64,000 nt of DNA. Origin: CAZIKB01 sp964539665 (GTDB lineage: Bacteria; Zhuqueibacterota; Zhuqueibacteria; Oceanimicrobiales; Oceanimicrobiaceae). Each line of letters opens with the position of its first letter. Positions within the stretch are counted from its first letter, which is position 1. The position numbers and the translations under genes are program-made. Where the stretch lies: positions 66,027-130,026 of the forward strand of contig CAZIKB010000003.1 in NCBI GenBank assembly GCA_964539665.1. Reading direction: 5' to 3'. A model generated the notes under the pieces. That model searched no databases. It worked only from the letters and a program-made list of their open reading frames with translations, and was not told the origin of the DNA. Shown here piece by piece: positions 37,803-47,073 of the stretch.

Positions 37803-39680
37803 TTGAATTCAAATTATTCCAAACAAAATAGCGTAATTCATCAAATTAAGATTAGCTTTTTGGGGGGACTTTTGACCGGTATAATTATCGGTGGCTCTCT
37901 GGCAATTTATAACACCTGGTTTTTAAATTACTATATTCAGAAAGGGCTAACTCATTTTGTCATTGAAATATTCAGTGAATATATCATTCAAGCCACTTTG
38001 GCTGCAACTTTGATCTTTTTATTTTTATTACCTTTTGTGGCTTTTTTTAGTCAAACCATTTCAGAAATTAGGGCCATTCGTCTGGCAAGATTCACATTAA
38101 TGCTGGTCGGAATAATCTGGGTAATTGGCGGCTATCAAATAAACAAATCTATCTGGTTCCCACCGATAGCTTCTGCGAAAGGCATTTTAGGAAACATGTT
38201 TTACAGTTTCATCTGTCTGGGATTGGCTTTTCTTTTATACAAAATAATGATGGCATTTCGTTTAAAACTGCCTTTGCCATTTGCTGGATTATTGCATAAA
38301 TTATACAATGGCAAATTATTGAGTGCAATTGCGTCAATTTTTATTGTTGCGAATGGATGTACCATTTATCATCTCGCAAACCATAAACCTAATAGTCCCA
38401 ATGTTGTAATTCTTTCGATTGATACGTTACGTGCTGATCATCTTGGTTGTTATGGTTATGAAAGGAATACGAGCCCAACTATTGATAAATTAGCCAGCGA
38501 GGGCGTTCAATTCTCTAATTGTTATGCTCAACGTGGTCTAACCTGGCCGTCACTAACATCAATAATGACTGCCATGTATCCGAAAACTCATGGAGTCAGA
38601 CGCAATCAGGTTCCGCTTGACGGCAAAAATATTACCATCGCCGAAATTCTTAAAAATGAAGGGTACAAGACCGGTGCATTTCTTGCAAATTATTATTTTT
38701 CACCAAATCGTGGTTTCGACACCAAAATGGGTGGTGAAATTGGCGATCTGGATTATGCCATCACGGGGCAAGCTTTAGGTTGGCTGAATGGGATTAATCC
38801 TCAGGAAGACAATTTTTTCTTGTGGATTCACTATAAAAATCCTCATTTACCTTATGAACCGCCTGAACCGTTTACAAATATGTTTGACTCAACTTATACC
38901 GGCCAGTACGATGGTTCAAGGAAGTCAGTCAATTCGATTTATGTGAATAAAACAGAACTCGAAGAAAGAGATCTTGACCACATTGTTGCACTTTATGATG
39001 CTGAGATAAGATCTACAGACAGCTATATTGAACTTATCCTGCAAAAGCTCAAAGCCATGAATGTGTATGATAATACAATTATTGTCTTCATCTCTGACCA
39101 TGGTGAAGAGCTTTATGAGCGTAATTATTATTTTGATCATGCTTGCTCAATCTACGATGGTGTTTTGCGAATTCCTTTGGTCATAAAATATTCGGATGTT
39201 ATTCCGGCTGGGAAAATAATGGAAAATCAGATTGAAAGTATTGATATCACCCCAACCATCCTCAATATTTTAAAAGTTCCTTTACGTGATGAATTTGAAG
39301 GTCGCAGTATATTTGGAATGATATTAGATGATTCTTCTGATGTATGGTTTCCTTCTTTTGCTGACCGCTCAATTGTCATAAATTCCATTCGAACACCGCA
39401 GTGGAAATATATTTATAATCCGGAAGATTACCATGCAGTGTGTGTAACTGGCGCCGTAGAGGATGATGGAGAAGGTTATGATGTTGAAATTGAAGAACTT
39501 TATAATATACAAACCGATCCGTCTGAGCAAGTAAATCTGGCTGAGCAATTTCCGAATATTGCTAAAGAATTACGCGCAGAGATCATAAACTGGCTCAATA
39601 CCAACAAGAAAGTACATAAAGAATATACACTGTCCAAAGAAGCAGAAAAAAGACTGCGTGCCCTGGGATACGTCAAATGA
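37803..39680 (+). CDS. Membrane-embedded sulfatase-like transferase, Thr nucleophile, LGY tail
   Basis: A 625-residue protein. About four or five hydrophobic helices fill residues 15-190, followed by a periplasmic sulfatase-branch alkaline-phosphatase domain. Asp207 in LSIDTLRADHLGCYGYE and Thr247 in GLTWPSLTSIM are the presumed metal ligand and nucleophile; ISDHGEELYERN is the second metal motif. Helices plus a Thr nucleophile recall LtaS and EptA, which transfer phospho-substituents to surface glycans. The start is TTG with a strong Shine-Dalgarno sequence. The C-terminus ends LSKEAEKRLRALGYVK, carrying the shared LGY tail. It could move a sulfo- or phospho-group onto the exported polysaccharide; hydrolysis is the alternative. 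Confidence 0.82.
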   Translation: MNSNYSKQNSVIHQIKISFLGGLLTGIIIGGSLAIYNTWFLNYYIQKGLTHFVIEIFSEYIIQATLAATLIFLFLLPFVAFFSQTISEIRAIRLARFTLMLVGIIWVIGGYQINKSIWFPPIASAKGILGNMFYSFICLGLAFLLYKIMMAFRLKLPLPFAGLLHKLYNGKLLSAIASIFIVANGCTIYHLANHKPNSPNVVILSIDTLRADHLGCYGYERNTSPTIDKLASEGVQFSNCYAQRGLTWPSLTSIMTAMYPKTHGVRRNQVPLDGKNITIAEILKNEGYKTGAFLANYYFSPNRGFDTKMGGEIGDLDYAITGQALGWLNGINPQEDNFFLWIHYKNPHLPYEPPEPFTNMFDSTYTGQYDGSRKSVNSIYVNKTELEERDLDHIVALYDAEIRSTDSYIELILQKLKAMNVYDNTIIVFISDHGEELYERNYYFDHACSIYDGVLRIPLVIKYSDVIPAGKIMENQIESIDITPTILNILKVPLRDEFEGRSIFGMILDDSSDVWFPSFADRSIVINSIRTPQWKYIYNPEDYHAVCVTGAVEDDGEGYDVEIEELYNIQTDPSEQVNLAEQFPNIAKELRAEIINWLNTNKKVHKEYTLSKEAEKRLRALGYVK

Positions 39681-39717
39681 AATCCTTATCCGAATTATCT
39701 CAGCATCGAGCATAAAA

Positions 39718-39770
39718 TTGTCATACCGAATCCGTTTTAGCGAGTGAGTAATCTGAGTTCTTACAAGATT
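39718..39770. repeat. Possible dispersed intergenic repeat
   Basis: The stretch beginning TTGTCATACCGAATCC and continuing GCGAGTGAGTAATCTGAG resembles a dispersed 'GTCATTCCGA...AATCT' intergenic repeat that I recall from many bacterial genomes. The complement of a similar phrase occurs at 11141-11160. Only these two copies are seen here. Confidence 0.35.
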
Positions 39771-39889
39771 TAGCTTTGTAGTAGTGTTTGAACCGGAAAT
39801 AAATGGATAACCTGCAATAATGGACTAAAGATAGTATTATAATTTGTTGACCTTACTATATCCAAAATTTAAGTGAAGGATGATTTGAG

Positions 39890-41727
39890 ATGAACAAAAC
39901 AAATCATAGAGGAATTTTATTCTTTTTGAAGATAGGTATAATATCCGGTTTAATGTATGGCTTAATTTTAGGCTTGGTGAGATTATTAAGTCATGACGCT
40001 GTAAGAGCCTACTATTCAGCAAATTTTACAGATGTCCTGTTTTCATATACACAGGATTTTCTTAATCAAACCGTCATAATAACTTTGCTCGTATTTATTG
40101 TAATTGAAATGACTTTCTATTTTTTAAACAAATTATTTGCAACCGCAGATAATAAGATAGTAAAATATTCAAGAATGATCGCGATTAATGGATTTTTCTT
40201 TTTATTAATTTTCTATTATTTAAATATTCAACACTGGTTTCCATCGATGTTGTCTAATAGCGCTTTATTGTACTACATAATTATTCTCGCGGGCAATGCT
40301 TTATTACTGTTATTATTCAATCGAATCAGAAACAAAATAGTTGTTCATGATTCTTTTAAATCCATTAAATTGCCAGTAATTACTGTTATCGTTTTATTAT
40401 TGTTTAGCAATGTATTTAGTTATTTTCAAAAGAGTAAATTAAAAGCTGAAACACCGATAAATGTCATAATGATTGTGATTGATGCCCTGCGCGCCGGGCA
40501 GTTAGGTTGTTACGGATATGATCTGCCTACAACTCCGAACATCGATGCATTTGCTCAAGAAAGCCTTAGATTCACGAGCAGCTTTTCACCGAGCAACCAT
40601 ACTAAACCTTCCACAGCATCGCTTTTTACTTCGCTCTATCCTTCGCAACATAACGTTATTCTAGGAAATAGGTCAAATAATTCCGGGGAGTATTTCTCAG
40701 ATGTTTTAGATGAATCATTCAAAACGATTGCAGAATATTTGTATGAAGCAGATTATAACACGGCCGGGTTTCTAAACCAGGGTCAATTGCGTAAATATTT
40801 GGGATTTGCACAGGGATTTATCTATTATAATTCCCGGTTAGGAAGGGCGCCGCAAATTAATCGTGAATTTTTGCGTTGGCTGCCCATGAATAAACATAGA
40901 AAATTTTTTGCATACATACATTATTTGGATGTACACGGCCCTTATGATCCGCCTGAGAAATATCGAAAAATATTTAATGTGAATGAGCTGACCAGCGAAA
41001 TTCCGGAGCGTGCTAAAAATTGGCGAAAATTTAAAAAAGACTTTGAGAGCGGTGCTTTAGAATTTACGCCTGAGGACCTGGAAAATTTGAAAGCGCTTTA
41101 CAATGCTGAACTTAAATCCGTTGATGATCAGCTTGGAATACTTTTTCAGGAATTGAAAAGGCAAGGAGTATATGAAAACAGTCTAATCATAATCACGGCT
41201 GACCACGGTGAGTCGTTTGTTGAACATGGCGAAATAGATCATGGCTCCACTTTGTTCGATGAAGTTTTACGCGTACCTTTAATAATCCATTATCCTAACC
41301 AGGAAAAAACCGGCGTAGTAGATGCAAATGTGCAAACTCTTGATTTACTGCCGACCATTTTAGATTATTTAAATATTACGCCTTCAAAAGACTTGATGGG
41401 ACAAAGTATTTTAAAGTATTCAAATGGCAGCATTGAGCACGATGAATATCCTATTTTCTGTGAAAGAAATAATCTGGTCTCATTGATCTTTGGTAAAGAT
41501 AAATATATTTTTGATAAAATAGCCAGACGGGGGAACTCTATAACTTAGAAATAGATCCGGGAGAGCGGAATAAAATTAATTCCCGGAATAGTGAATTAGA
41601 GCAGAAAATGAAAGCTATGGTTTTAGAATGGAGTGAGGCCATGAAACTCGTTAGTAAAAAGTCAGAAGGTACTAAATTAGATAAAGAAACCATCGAAAAA
41701 CTTAAAAGTCTGGGATATATCAAATAA
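39890..41727 (+). CDS. Membrane-embedded sulfatase-like transferase, frameshifted before its LGY tail
   Basis: The third sulfatase-branch protein. N-terminal helices (residues about 10-175) precede the catalytic domain with Asp198 (IVIDALRAGQLGCYGY), Thr238 (HTKPSTASLFT) and TADHGESFVEHGE. The uninterrupted frame stops at 41548 after 552 residues. At the G5 run 41529-41533, one extra G would continue as RRGELYNLEIDPGERN and on to LDKETIEKLKSLGYIK ending at 41727. That is exactly the sulfatase C-terminal region plus the shared tail. Either a one-base deletion, an assembly error, or a slippage site at the G run separates the tail from the enzyme. The core catalytic domain is intact in the short product. 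Confidence 0.82.
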
Positions 41728-42325
41728 GACTGTTGAATTAAGGTCAAGTGCCATCTAATATTCTCAGTCGGGCGAATTCCATGGTTGGAAAAACGCATTC
41801 ACTTCATTATTAGCCACGTGGCAGAGTGATTCCAAATCAACGTACACTTCAGAATAAACCTAAATGAATTGTCAAATTATGATTATAAGCTGTCATTTGG
41901 TTGTCATTAAGTCATCTGTTGTCATTGATTTAATGACCTAATGACCATGAATGACATTGTGACTGAAACAGTAGTTCAGGTATACTGTTTGTCATTGAAT
42001 ATTGCAATGATAATCAGTAATCATTCCACTATAATTGTTGCTCCCTTAATATTTTCCTCAGAAGTTAATATATCAGGCATTAAGCAAAAAATTATGAGAA
42101 GCTTTTGTTATACATTGTTTCATACTGTAACACAAAAAAATGTTGATCCGTTTTAAGACAATTATTTTTATGCCGATATTAATTTTGTAGTCGGTCTTTT
42201 TAAGTAAGTTCGTATTAATAAAGCACTAAATGTTTATAATTTACATTGGTATAAATTTTGCTAAAGTATTGCGACTGACTTCAAAAATGTTCATTATACG
42301 TGATATTAAGACGTGAGGAAAATAT
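41728..42325. other. 598-base intergenic region upstream of the sulfate-activation block
   Basis: No credible gene is present; a 71-codon open frame at 41941 lacks family features. It contains a perfect 10-base palindrome GCCACGTGGC (41813-41822) and the hexamer cluster described separately. It probably carries the promoter of the gene group beginning at 42326. Confidence 0.5.
41892..41996. promoter_or_regulatory. Cluster of GTCATT/AATGAC hexamers (candidate operator)
   Basis: GTCATT occurs at 41892, 41903, 41921 and 41991, its complement AATGAC at 41932, 41940 and 41950, and a near-match GTCATC at 41911. The palindrome GTCATTgatttAATGAC spans 41921-41937. Seven exact copies in about 105 bases is far more than expected by chance. 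It may bind a regulator of the downstream operon, or be a degenerate repeat. Confidence 0.45.
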
Positions 42326-42625
42326 ATGTCGGAACAGAACCGAAAAAGAGTAATTGGTAAGGCAATTACTTATAGAGGACTTGGCACATTAGTTACTATA
42401 TCAGTAATATATATTTTCACTGGAAAATTGGCGCTTTCATTTGGTGTCGGACTTGTTGAGGTCGTTGCTAAAATGCTTTTTTATTACCTGCATGAACGAC
42501 TTTGGGAGAAAATATCATGGGGTAAAGATAAACATCCTCTTGCTGGAATCCCTGTTAAAAAGGAGCTTGAACCTGAAGACAAAGTATTGCTTGAAGAGAG
42601 ATTAAAAGAGCTTGGATATTTATAA
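42326..42625 (+). CDS. DUF2061 small membrane protein with LGY tail
   Basis: A 99-residue protein. KAITYRGLGTLVTISVIYIF and the VEVVAKMLFYYLHERLWEKI motif, with two hydrophobic helices, match DUF2061 (conserved R, E, K, HER and W positions). The function is unknown. After the family domain comes an extra acidic/basic tail (EPEDKVLLEERLKELGYL) ending in the LGY motif found on the sulfatase-like proteins and APS kinase. GTGAGGAAA provides the ribosome-binding site. It opens the block that also contains ATP sulfurylase and APS kinase, which hints at a role in sulfur activation or transport. Confidence 0.82.
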   Translation: MSEQNRKRVIGKAITYRGLGTLVTISVIYIFTGKLALSFGVGLVEVVAKMLFYYLHERLWEKISWGKDKHPLAGIPVKKELEPEDKVLLEERLKELGYL

Positions 42626-42646
42626 AAATCGAATTATTGGGAGCAA

Positions 42647-44830
42647 ATGATGAATCGAAAATACTCGTTAATTACTTTACTCATTTTATTGGTATTCTTA
42701 ATTATCGATGCACAGCCTGCTTTTGCATATATCGGCCCCGGCGCCGGTTTTGCATTTTTAACTTCATTTGCAATGCTATTTGCCAGTTTCTTTATGGCTT
42801 TTTTTACATTGCTAACCTGGCCTTTCCGGGTTTTTTTACGGTTTTTCAAAAGAAGAAAAGCTTTAGCCAGAGCTAAAACAGATCGGGTTGTGATTCTGGG
42901 CCTTGACGGTCTTGACCCAACTATCACAGAACGCATGCTACAGGAAGGTAAATTACCAAATTTGAAAAAACTTAAAGAGCAAGGTTCTTACAAACATTTA
43001 CAGACCACTTATCCAGCTCTCTCGCCAGTTGCCTGGTCAGCCTTTGCAACTGGAGTTAATCCTGGTCGACATAACATTTTTGATTTTCTTTCACGCAATC
43101 GATTCAACTATTTACCCGAATTATCCTCTTCAAAAGTTGGGTCTCCAAATCGAAAAATATCCCTGGGAAAATTCGAAATCCCGCTTGGCAAACCGATTGT
43201 TCGATTATTACGTCGCAGCAAAAGCTTCTGGACAATATTGGGAGAGAACGGTATTTTCAGTCATGTACTTCGTGTACCAATCACTTTCCCACCTGAAAAA
43301 TTTAACGGAGCGTTACTTTCAGCGATGTGTACTCCGGACCTCTGGGGAACGCAAGGCACTTTTTCCTACTTCACGACTGATACAACTAATAAAAAATTTA
43401 AAGAGGGAGGAGAGACTGCAGTTGTGAAATGGGTAGGCGATAGAATTGAGGGATTTATTAAAGGCCCTGAGAACTCCATTACTAAAAAGCATGAGTCGAT
43501 GAAGCTCCCTTTTGAAGTAAAGATTTTGAGTGATGACGAAATAGAACTGATAATAGAAAAAAAGAAATACAACCTAAAAAAGAAAAAATACACCGATTGG
43601 ATTGAATTGAAATTTAAAGCCGGAATGGGGATCAAAGTACATGGTATTGCACGATTTTACCTGCTTGAAACCAATCCAGTTTTTAGATTGTATATGACGC
43701 CCATCAATATCGATCCGGAAAAGCCAGCGCTGCCAATTTCTTACCCTTATTTCTATTCCGTTTATCTTTCTAAGTTATTCGGGAAATTCGCGACATTGGG
43801 TTTAGCGGAAGATACCTGGGCTTTGAACGAGGGCGTTCTTGATGAGGAAGCTTTTTTAGAGCAGGCATATCTAATTCATGAAGAACGTGAAAAACAATTT
43901 TTTCATACTTTAAGCAAAACCAGAAAAGGTTTGTGTTCAGTGGTATTTGATGCCAGTGATCGAATTCAGCACATGTTTTTCCGAACGCTTGAAGATGACC
44001 ATCCTGCCAACCGAGGCAAAGAAACTGAAAAATATAAAAATGTTATTGCCGATATGTATGAGCAAATGGATGACCTCGTTGGTAGAACCATGGCTAAAAT
44101 AAATAAAGATGAGGTTTTTATTGTGCTCTCTGATCATGGTTTTAAATCATTCAGACGCGGTATAAACCTGAATTCCTGGTTAAAAGCTAATGGTTATCTA
44201 AAGCTGAAAGACGGTAGGGAAGAGAGTGGGGAATTTTTTCAGGGTGTTGATTGGGAAAATACAAAAGCCTATGCATTCGGACTGACGGGTATTTACATCA
44301 ATGTTAAAGGCCGGGAAAAGAACGGCATTGTCGCACCAGGTGAAGAATTAAAAACACTCAAAGATGAGTTGATTGCTAAACTTTCCGGGATGTTAGATCC
44401 TGAAACCGGGGAAGTTGCCATTATCGAGATGTTTGATAATAGTGAAATTTACAAGGGACCTTATACTAACAATGGACCCGACTTGATTAGTGGCTACAAT
44501 AGCGGCTATCGAATTTCATGGAATGGCGCAACCGGGAATGTCAATGAGCAAATTTTTGAAGACAACGTTAAAGCCTGGAGCGGCGATCATTGTGTTGACC
44601 CGAGGCTTGTCCCCGGGGTGATTTTTAGCAACCAAAAAATTATGGCCGCTAAACCAGGTTTGATGGATATAGCGCCAACAGTTCTTGAATTATTTGGAAT
44701 AACTAAACCAGGCTATATGGAAGGCCAGGATATCTTAAGTAGTGAACCAGAAGAGACAGCAAAAGATGAAGATATTCCCACCATAGTGCCAACAGTAAAA
44801 AAAACGGAGGTGGCTTCGGTCAATGAATAA
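42647..44830 (+). CDS. Membrane-anchored alkaline-phosphatase-superfamily protein (type I phosphodiesterase-like)
   Basis: A 727-residue protein. A signal-like N-terminus leads to AYIGPGAGFAF and a second hydrophobic segment (to about residue 67), followed by a basic stretch and the catalytic domain. Metal-binding Asp87 is in LGLDGLDP, the nucleophile position Ser126 in LSPVAWSAFATG, and the second metal motif in LSDHGFKSFRRG. A large insert (about 195-350) separates the metal sites. The family includes nucleotide pyrophosphatases, phosphodiesterases and phosphoglycerate mutase-like enzymes; Ser replaces the usual Thr nucleophile. It lacks the LGY tail but lies 21 bases after the LGY-tailed DUF2061 gene. 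Its stop overlaps the next gene by eight bases. Confidence 0.8.
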   Translation: MMNRKYSLITLLILLVFLIIDAQPAFAYIGPGAGFAFLTSFAMLFASFFMAFFTLLTWPFRVFLRFFKRRKALARAKTDRVVILGLDGLDPTITERMLQEGKLPNLKKLKEQGSYKHLQTTYPALSPVAWSAFATGVNPGRHNIFDFLSRNRFNYLPELSSSKVGSPNRKISLGKFEIPLGKPIVRLLRRSKSFWTILGENGIFSHVLRVPITFPPEKFNGALLSAMCTPDLWGTQGTFSYFTTDTTNKKFKEGGETAVVKWVGDRIEGFIKGPENSITKKHESMKLPFEVKILSDDEIELIIEKKKYNLKKKKYTDWIELKFKAGMGIKVHGIARFYLLETNPVFRLYMTPINIDPEKPALPISYPYFYSVYLSKLFGKFATLGLAEDTWALNEGVLDEEAFLEQAYLIHEEREKQFFHTLSKTRKGLCSVVFDASDRIQHMFFRTLEDDHPANRGKETEKYKNVIADMYEQMDDLVGRTMAKINKDEVFIVLSDHGFKSFRRGINLNSWLKANGYLKLKDGREESGEFFQGVDWENTKAYAFGLTGIYINVKGREKNGIVAPGEELKTLKDELIAKLSGMLDPETGEVAIIEMFDNSEIYKGPYTNNGPDLISGYNSGYRISWNGATGNVNEQIFEDNVKAWSGDHCVDPRLVPGVIFSNQKIMAAKPGLMDIAPTVLELFGITKPGYMEGQDILSSEPEETAKDEDIPTIVPTVKKTEVASVNE

Positions 44831-46817
44831 GATTAAAGTTGTATTTGGTATAATAGCTATCCTATTTTTAGTGTCATTGATTAGCTTATCTGTTTTCTGG
44901 GGATGCAAAAAAAGCAATGCAAGCGCAATTGAAAAAAAAGTGATTGTTATTGGCTTTGATGGTATGGATCCAAGACTTTTGTCAAAATATATGAGTGAGG
45001 ATCGACTTCCAAATTTTACTAAATTAGCTGAAACGGGCGATTATAAACCGCTTGGTACAAGTATTCCTCCACAGAGTCCGGTTGCCTGGTCAAATTTCAT
45101 AACAGGTATGAATCCTGGCGGACATGGCATATTTGATTTCCTTCATCGTGATCCAAATACAATGCTGCCACTCTCATCTACATCAAAAACGGAAGAGTCT
45201 GGCAAATCAATAAAGATCGGCAAATGGGTAATTCCATTATCGGGAGGGAAAGTAGTGAATCTACGTAAAGGGCAGGCCTTCTGGGAGAAACTTGAAGATT
45301 CAGGCGTCCCAACGACAATTTTCAAAATACCATCAAATTTTCCACCGGTAAAAACAGACGGCAAAGCTTTGAGTGGTATGGGTACTCCTGATTTACAGGG
45401 TACATTTGGTACGTTTTCTTATTATACGGACGACCCTCCGCCAAATCGCGACGATATTTCCGGCGGTGTGGTTTATCCCGTCAAAATACTAAACAATGAA
45501 GTAGAAGCTCAATTAACAGGTCCAGCAAATACATTTTTAGAAGATGCCCCGAATGCTACTATTCCGTTTAAAGTGTGGAGTGATCCCGAAAATCCTGTAG
45601 TAAAAATATCAGTGCAGGATCACCAGATTTTGTTGAAAGAGAAAGAGTGGAGTGACTGGATTCAGGTGAAATTTGATATTATTCCTGTTCTGGAATCTGT
45701 AACTGGCATCTGTAGATTCTATCTGAAAGAAGTACGACCGCATTTCAAATTATATGTTACTCCGATAAACATTGATCCTTCAAATCCAGCATTACCCATT
45801 TCAACACCTGATGATTATGCAAAAGAACTGTACGACCACTGCGGATACTTTTATACGCAAGGCATGCCTGAGGATACAAAAGCGTTGTCCTGGAATGTAT
45901 TTGATCATGATGATTTCCTGAAACAAGGCTTGAATGTACTTGATGAACGATTACGTCTTTTCAATTATGTGTTTGACACGTTTGAGCAAGGTCTGCTGTT
46001 TTTTTATTTTTCAACTACCGATTTAAATGGACACATGTATTATAATATGATTGATCCTGAACATCCGGGGTATGATGCAAAACAAGCGCAAAAATATGGT
46101 GACGTTATGAGTAAGTTATACGAAAGCGCTGATAAAGCAGTTGGCCACGTACTCGAGCGAATAGATGAAAACACTACACTTATAGTCATGTCAGATCATG
46201 GATTTGCACCGTTCAGACGCGCTGTGCATTTAAATACCTGGCTAAAAAATGAAGGATACATTACTTTAATTGATGAATCAAAGCAAGCCGAAAATGAATA
46301 CTTTCAGAATGTCAATTGGAGCCGAACGCAAGCTTATGGATTAGGTTTCAATGGGCTTTATGTAAATTTAAGAGGTCGGGAATCTTATGGTTTTGTTGCT
46401 CGACGGGAAAAGAAAGCCCTTTTGAATGAAATTTCCGAGAAGCTTTTAGCTCTACGCGATCCCAAAGATAATACAAGAATTATCGAACGGGTTTATCTGG
46501 CTGAAGAAATTTATTCTGAGCAATATTTAGAAAATGCACCTGATCTCATTGTCGGTTACAACCGTGGATACAGAGCTTCATGGGAAACGACAATTGGTAA
46601 CTTTCCACTGGAATGGATTTCGGACAATATGGATCCCTGGAGCGGTGATCATTGTATGGCAGCAGAGCTTGTACCTGGTGTAATTTTATCAAATAAAAAA
46701 ATAGACGCTCAAAATCCTAAACTTTATGATATGGCCCCTACAATTCTTAACGAATTTAACGTTGAAAAGAGTGACGACATGGTGGGGCAAGTGATATTCA
46801 ACAACATAGTAAATTAA
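44823..46817 (+). CDS. Alkaline-phosphatase-superfamily protein with N-terminal anchor
   Basis: A 664-residue paralogue of the preceding gene. The N-terminal helix ends in VFWGCKKS, which could be a weak lipobox or simply a membrane anchor. The catalytic domain has Asp46 (IGFDGMDP), Ser85 (QSPVAWSNFITG) and MSDHGFAPFRRA, and a closing SGDHCMAAELVPG segment shared with its neighbour (SGDHCVDPRLVPG). Tandem arrangement and similarity imply duplication with later divergence. It probably hydrolyses or transfers a phospho- or sulfo-ester at the membrane. It lacks an LGY tail, but the 63-residue gene following 13 bases downstream carries one. Confidence 0.8.
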   Translation: MNKIKVVFGIIAILFLVSLISLSVFWGCKKSNASAIEKKVIVIGFDGMDPRLLSKYMSEDRLPNFTKLAETGDYKPLGTSIPPQSPVAWSNFITGMNPGGHGIFDFLHRDPNTMLPLSSTSKTEESGKSIKIGKWVIPLSGGKVVNLRKGQAFWEKLEDSGVPTTIFKIPSNFPPVKTDGKALSGMGTPDLQGTFGTFSYYTDDPPPNRDDISGGVVYPVKILNNEVEAQLTGPANTFLEDAPNATIPFKVWSDPENPVVKISVQDHQILLKEKEWSDWIQVKFDIIPVLESVTGICRFYLKEVRPHFKLYVTPINIDPSNPALPISTPDDYAKELYDHCGYFYTQGMPEDTKALSWNVFDHDDFLKQGLNVLDERLRLFNYVFDTFEQGLLFFYFSTTDLNGHMYYNMIDPEHPGYDAKQAQKYGDVMSKLYESADKAVGHVLERIDENTTLIVMSDHGFAPFRRAVHLNTWLKNEGYITLIDESKQAENEYFQNVNWSRTQAYGLGFNGLYVNLRGRESYGFVARREKKALLNEISEKLLALRDPKDNTRIIERVYLAEEIYSEQYLENAPDLIVGYNRGYRASWETTIGNFPLEWISDNMDPWSGDHCMAAELVPGVILSNKKIDAQNPKLYDMAPTILNEFNVEKSDDMVGQVIFNNIVN

Positions 46818-46830
46818 AAAGGAGTTTTAT

Positions 46831-47022
46831 ATGTTAGGTCCCAAAATTAAATTAGAAAAAGAATTATATGATCGAATTAAAAAATTTTCTGAAATCGCTG
46901 GTTATTCTTCTGTTGAAGAATTTGTAACTCATGTGCTGGAAAAAGAACTGTCGACAATAGATGACTCTGAATCAGAAGAAGAAGTGAAAAAACGATTACA
47001 GGGATTGGGATATTTGTCTTAA
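46831..47022 (+). CDS. Small ribbon-helix-helix-like protein with LGY tail
   Basis: A 63-residue protein with a strong ribosome-binding site (AAGGAG). Residues 5-45 (KIKLEKELYDRIKKFSEIAGY, then SSVEEFVTHVLEKEL) have the strand-helix-helix pattern of ribbon-helix-helix (CopG/MetJ-like) proteins. The rest (SESEEEVKKRLQGLGYLS) is the LGY tail. Ribbon-helix-helix proteins are usually dimeric DNA binders. Here the position between two enzyme genes and the tail suggest instead a dimerising adaptor for tailed enzymes, or a local regulator. No antitoxin-style toxin neighbour is present. The family call is by pattern only. Confidence 0.65.
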   Translation: MLGPKIKLEKELYDRIKKFSEIAGYSSVEEFVTHVLEKELSTIDDSESEEEVKKRLQGLGYLS

Positions 47023-47073
47023 AATATTTCATAATTCCAATAATACCATAAATCCACGGAGTTAGTATAAAAT

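Noticed and set aside
31284..39680. Calling the sulfatase-like proteins true sulfatases
   Set aside because: The Cys/Ser-x-Pro-x-Arg signature is absent and Thr occupies the nucleophile position.
41941..42156. A 71-codon open frame in the gap before DUF2061, with a phrase faintly like a MazF/CcdB toxin (STIIVAPL)
   Set aside because: No ribosome-binding site, no full family pattern and no antitoxin partner; it overlaps the hexamer repeat cluster.
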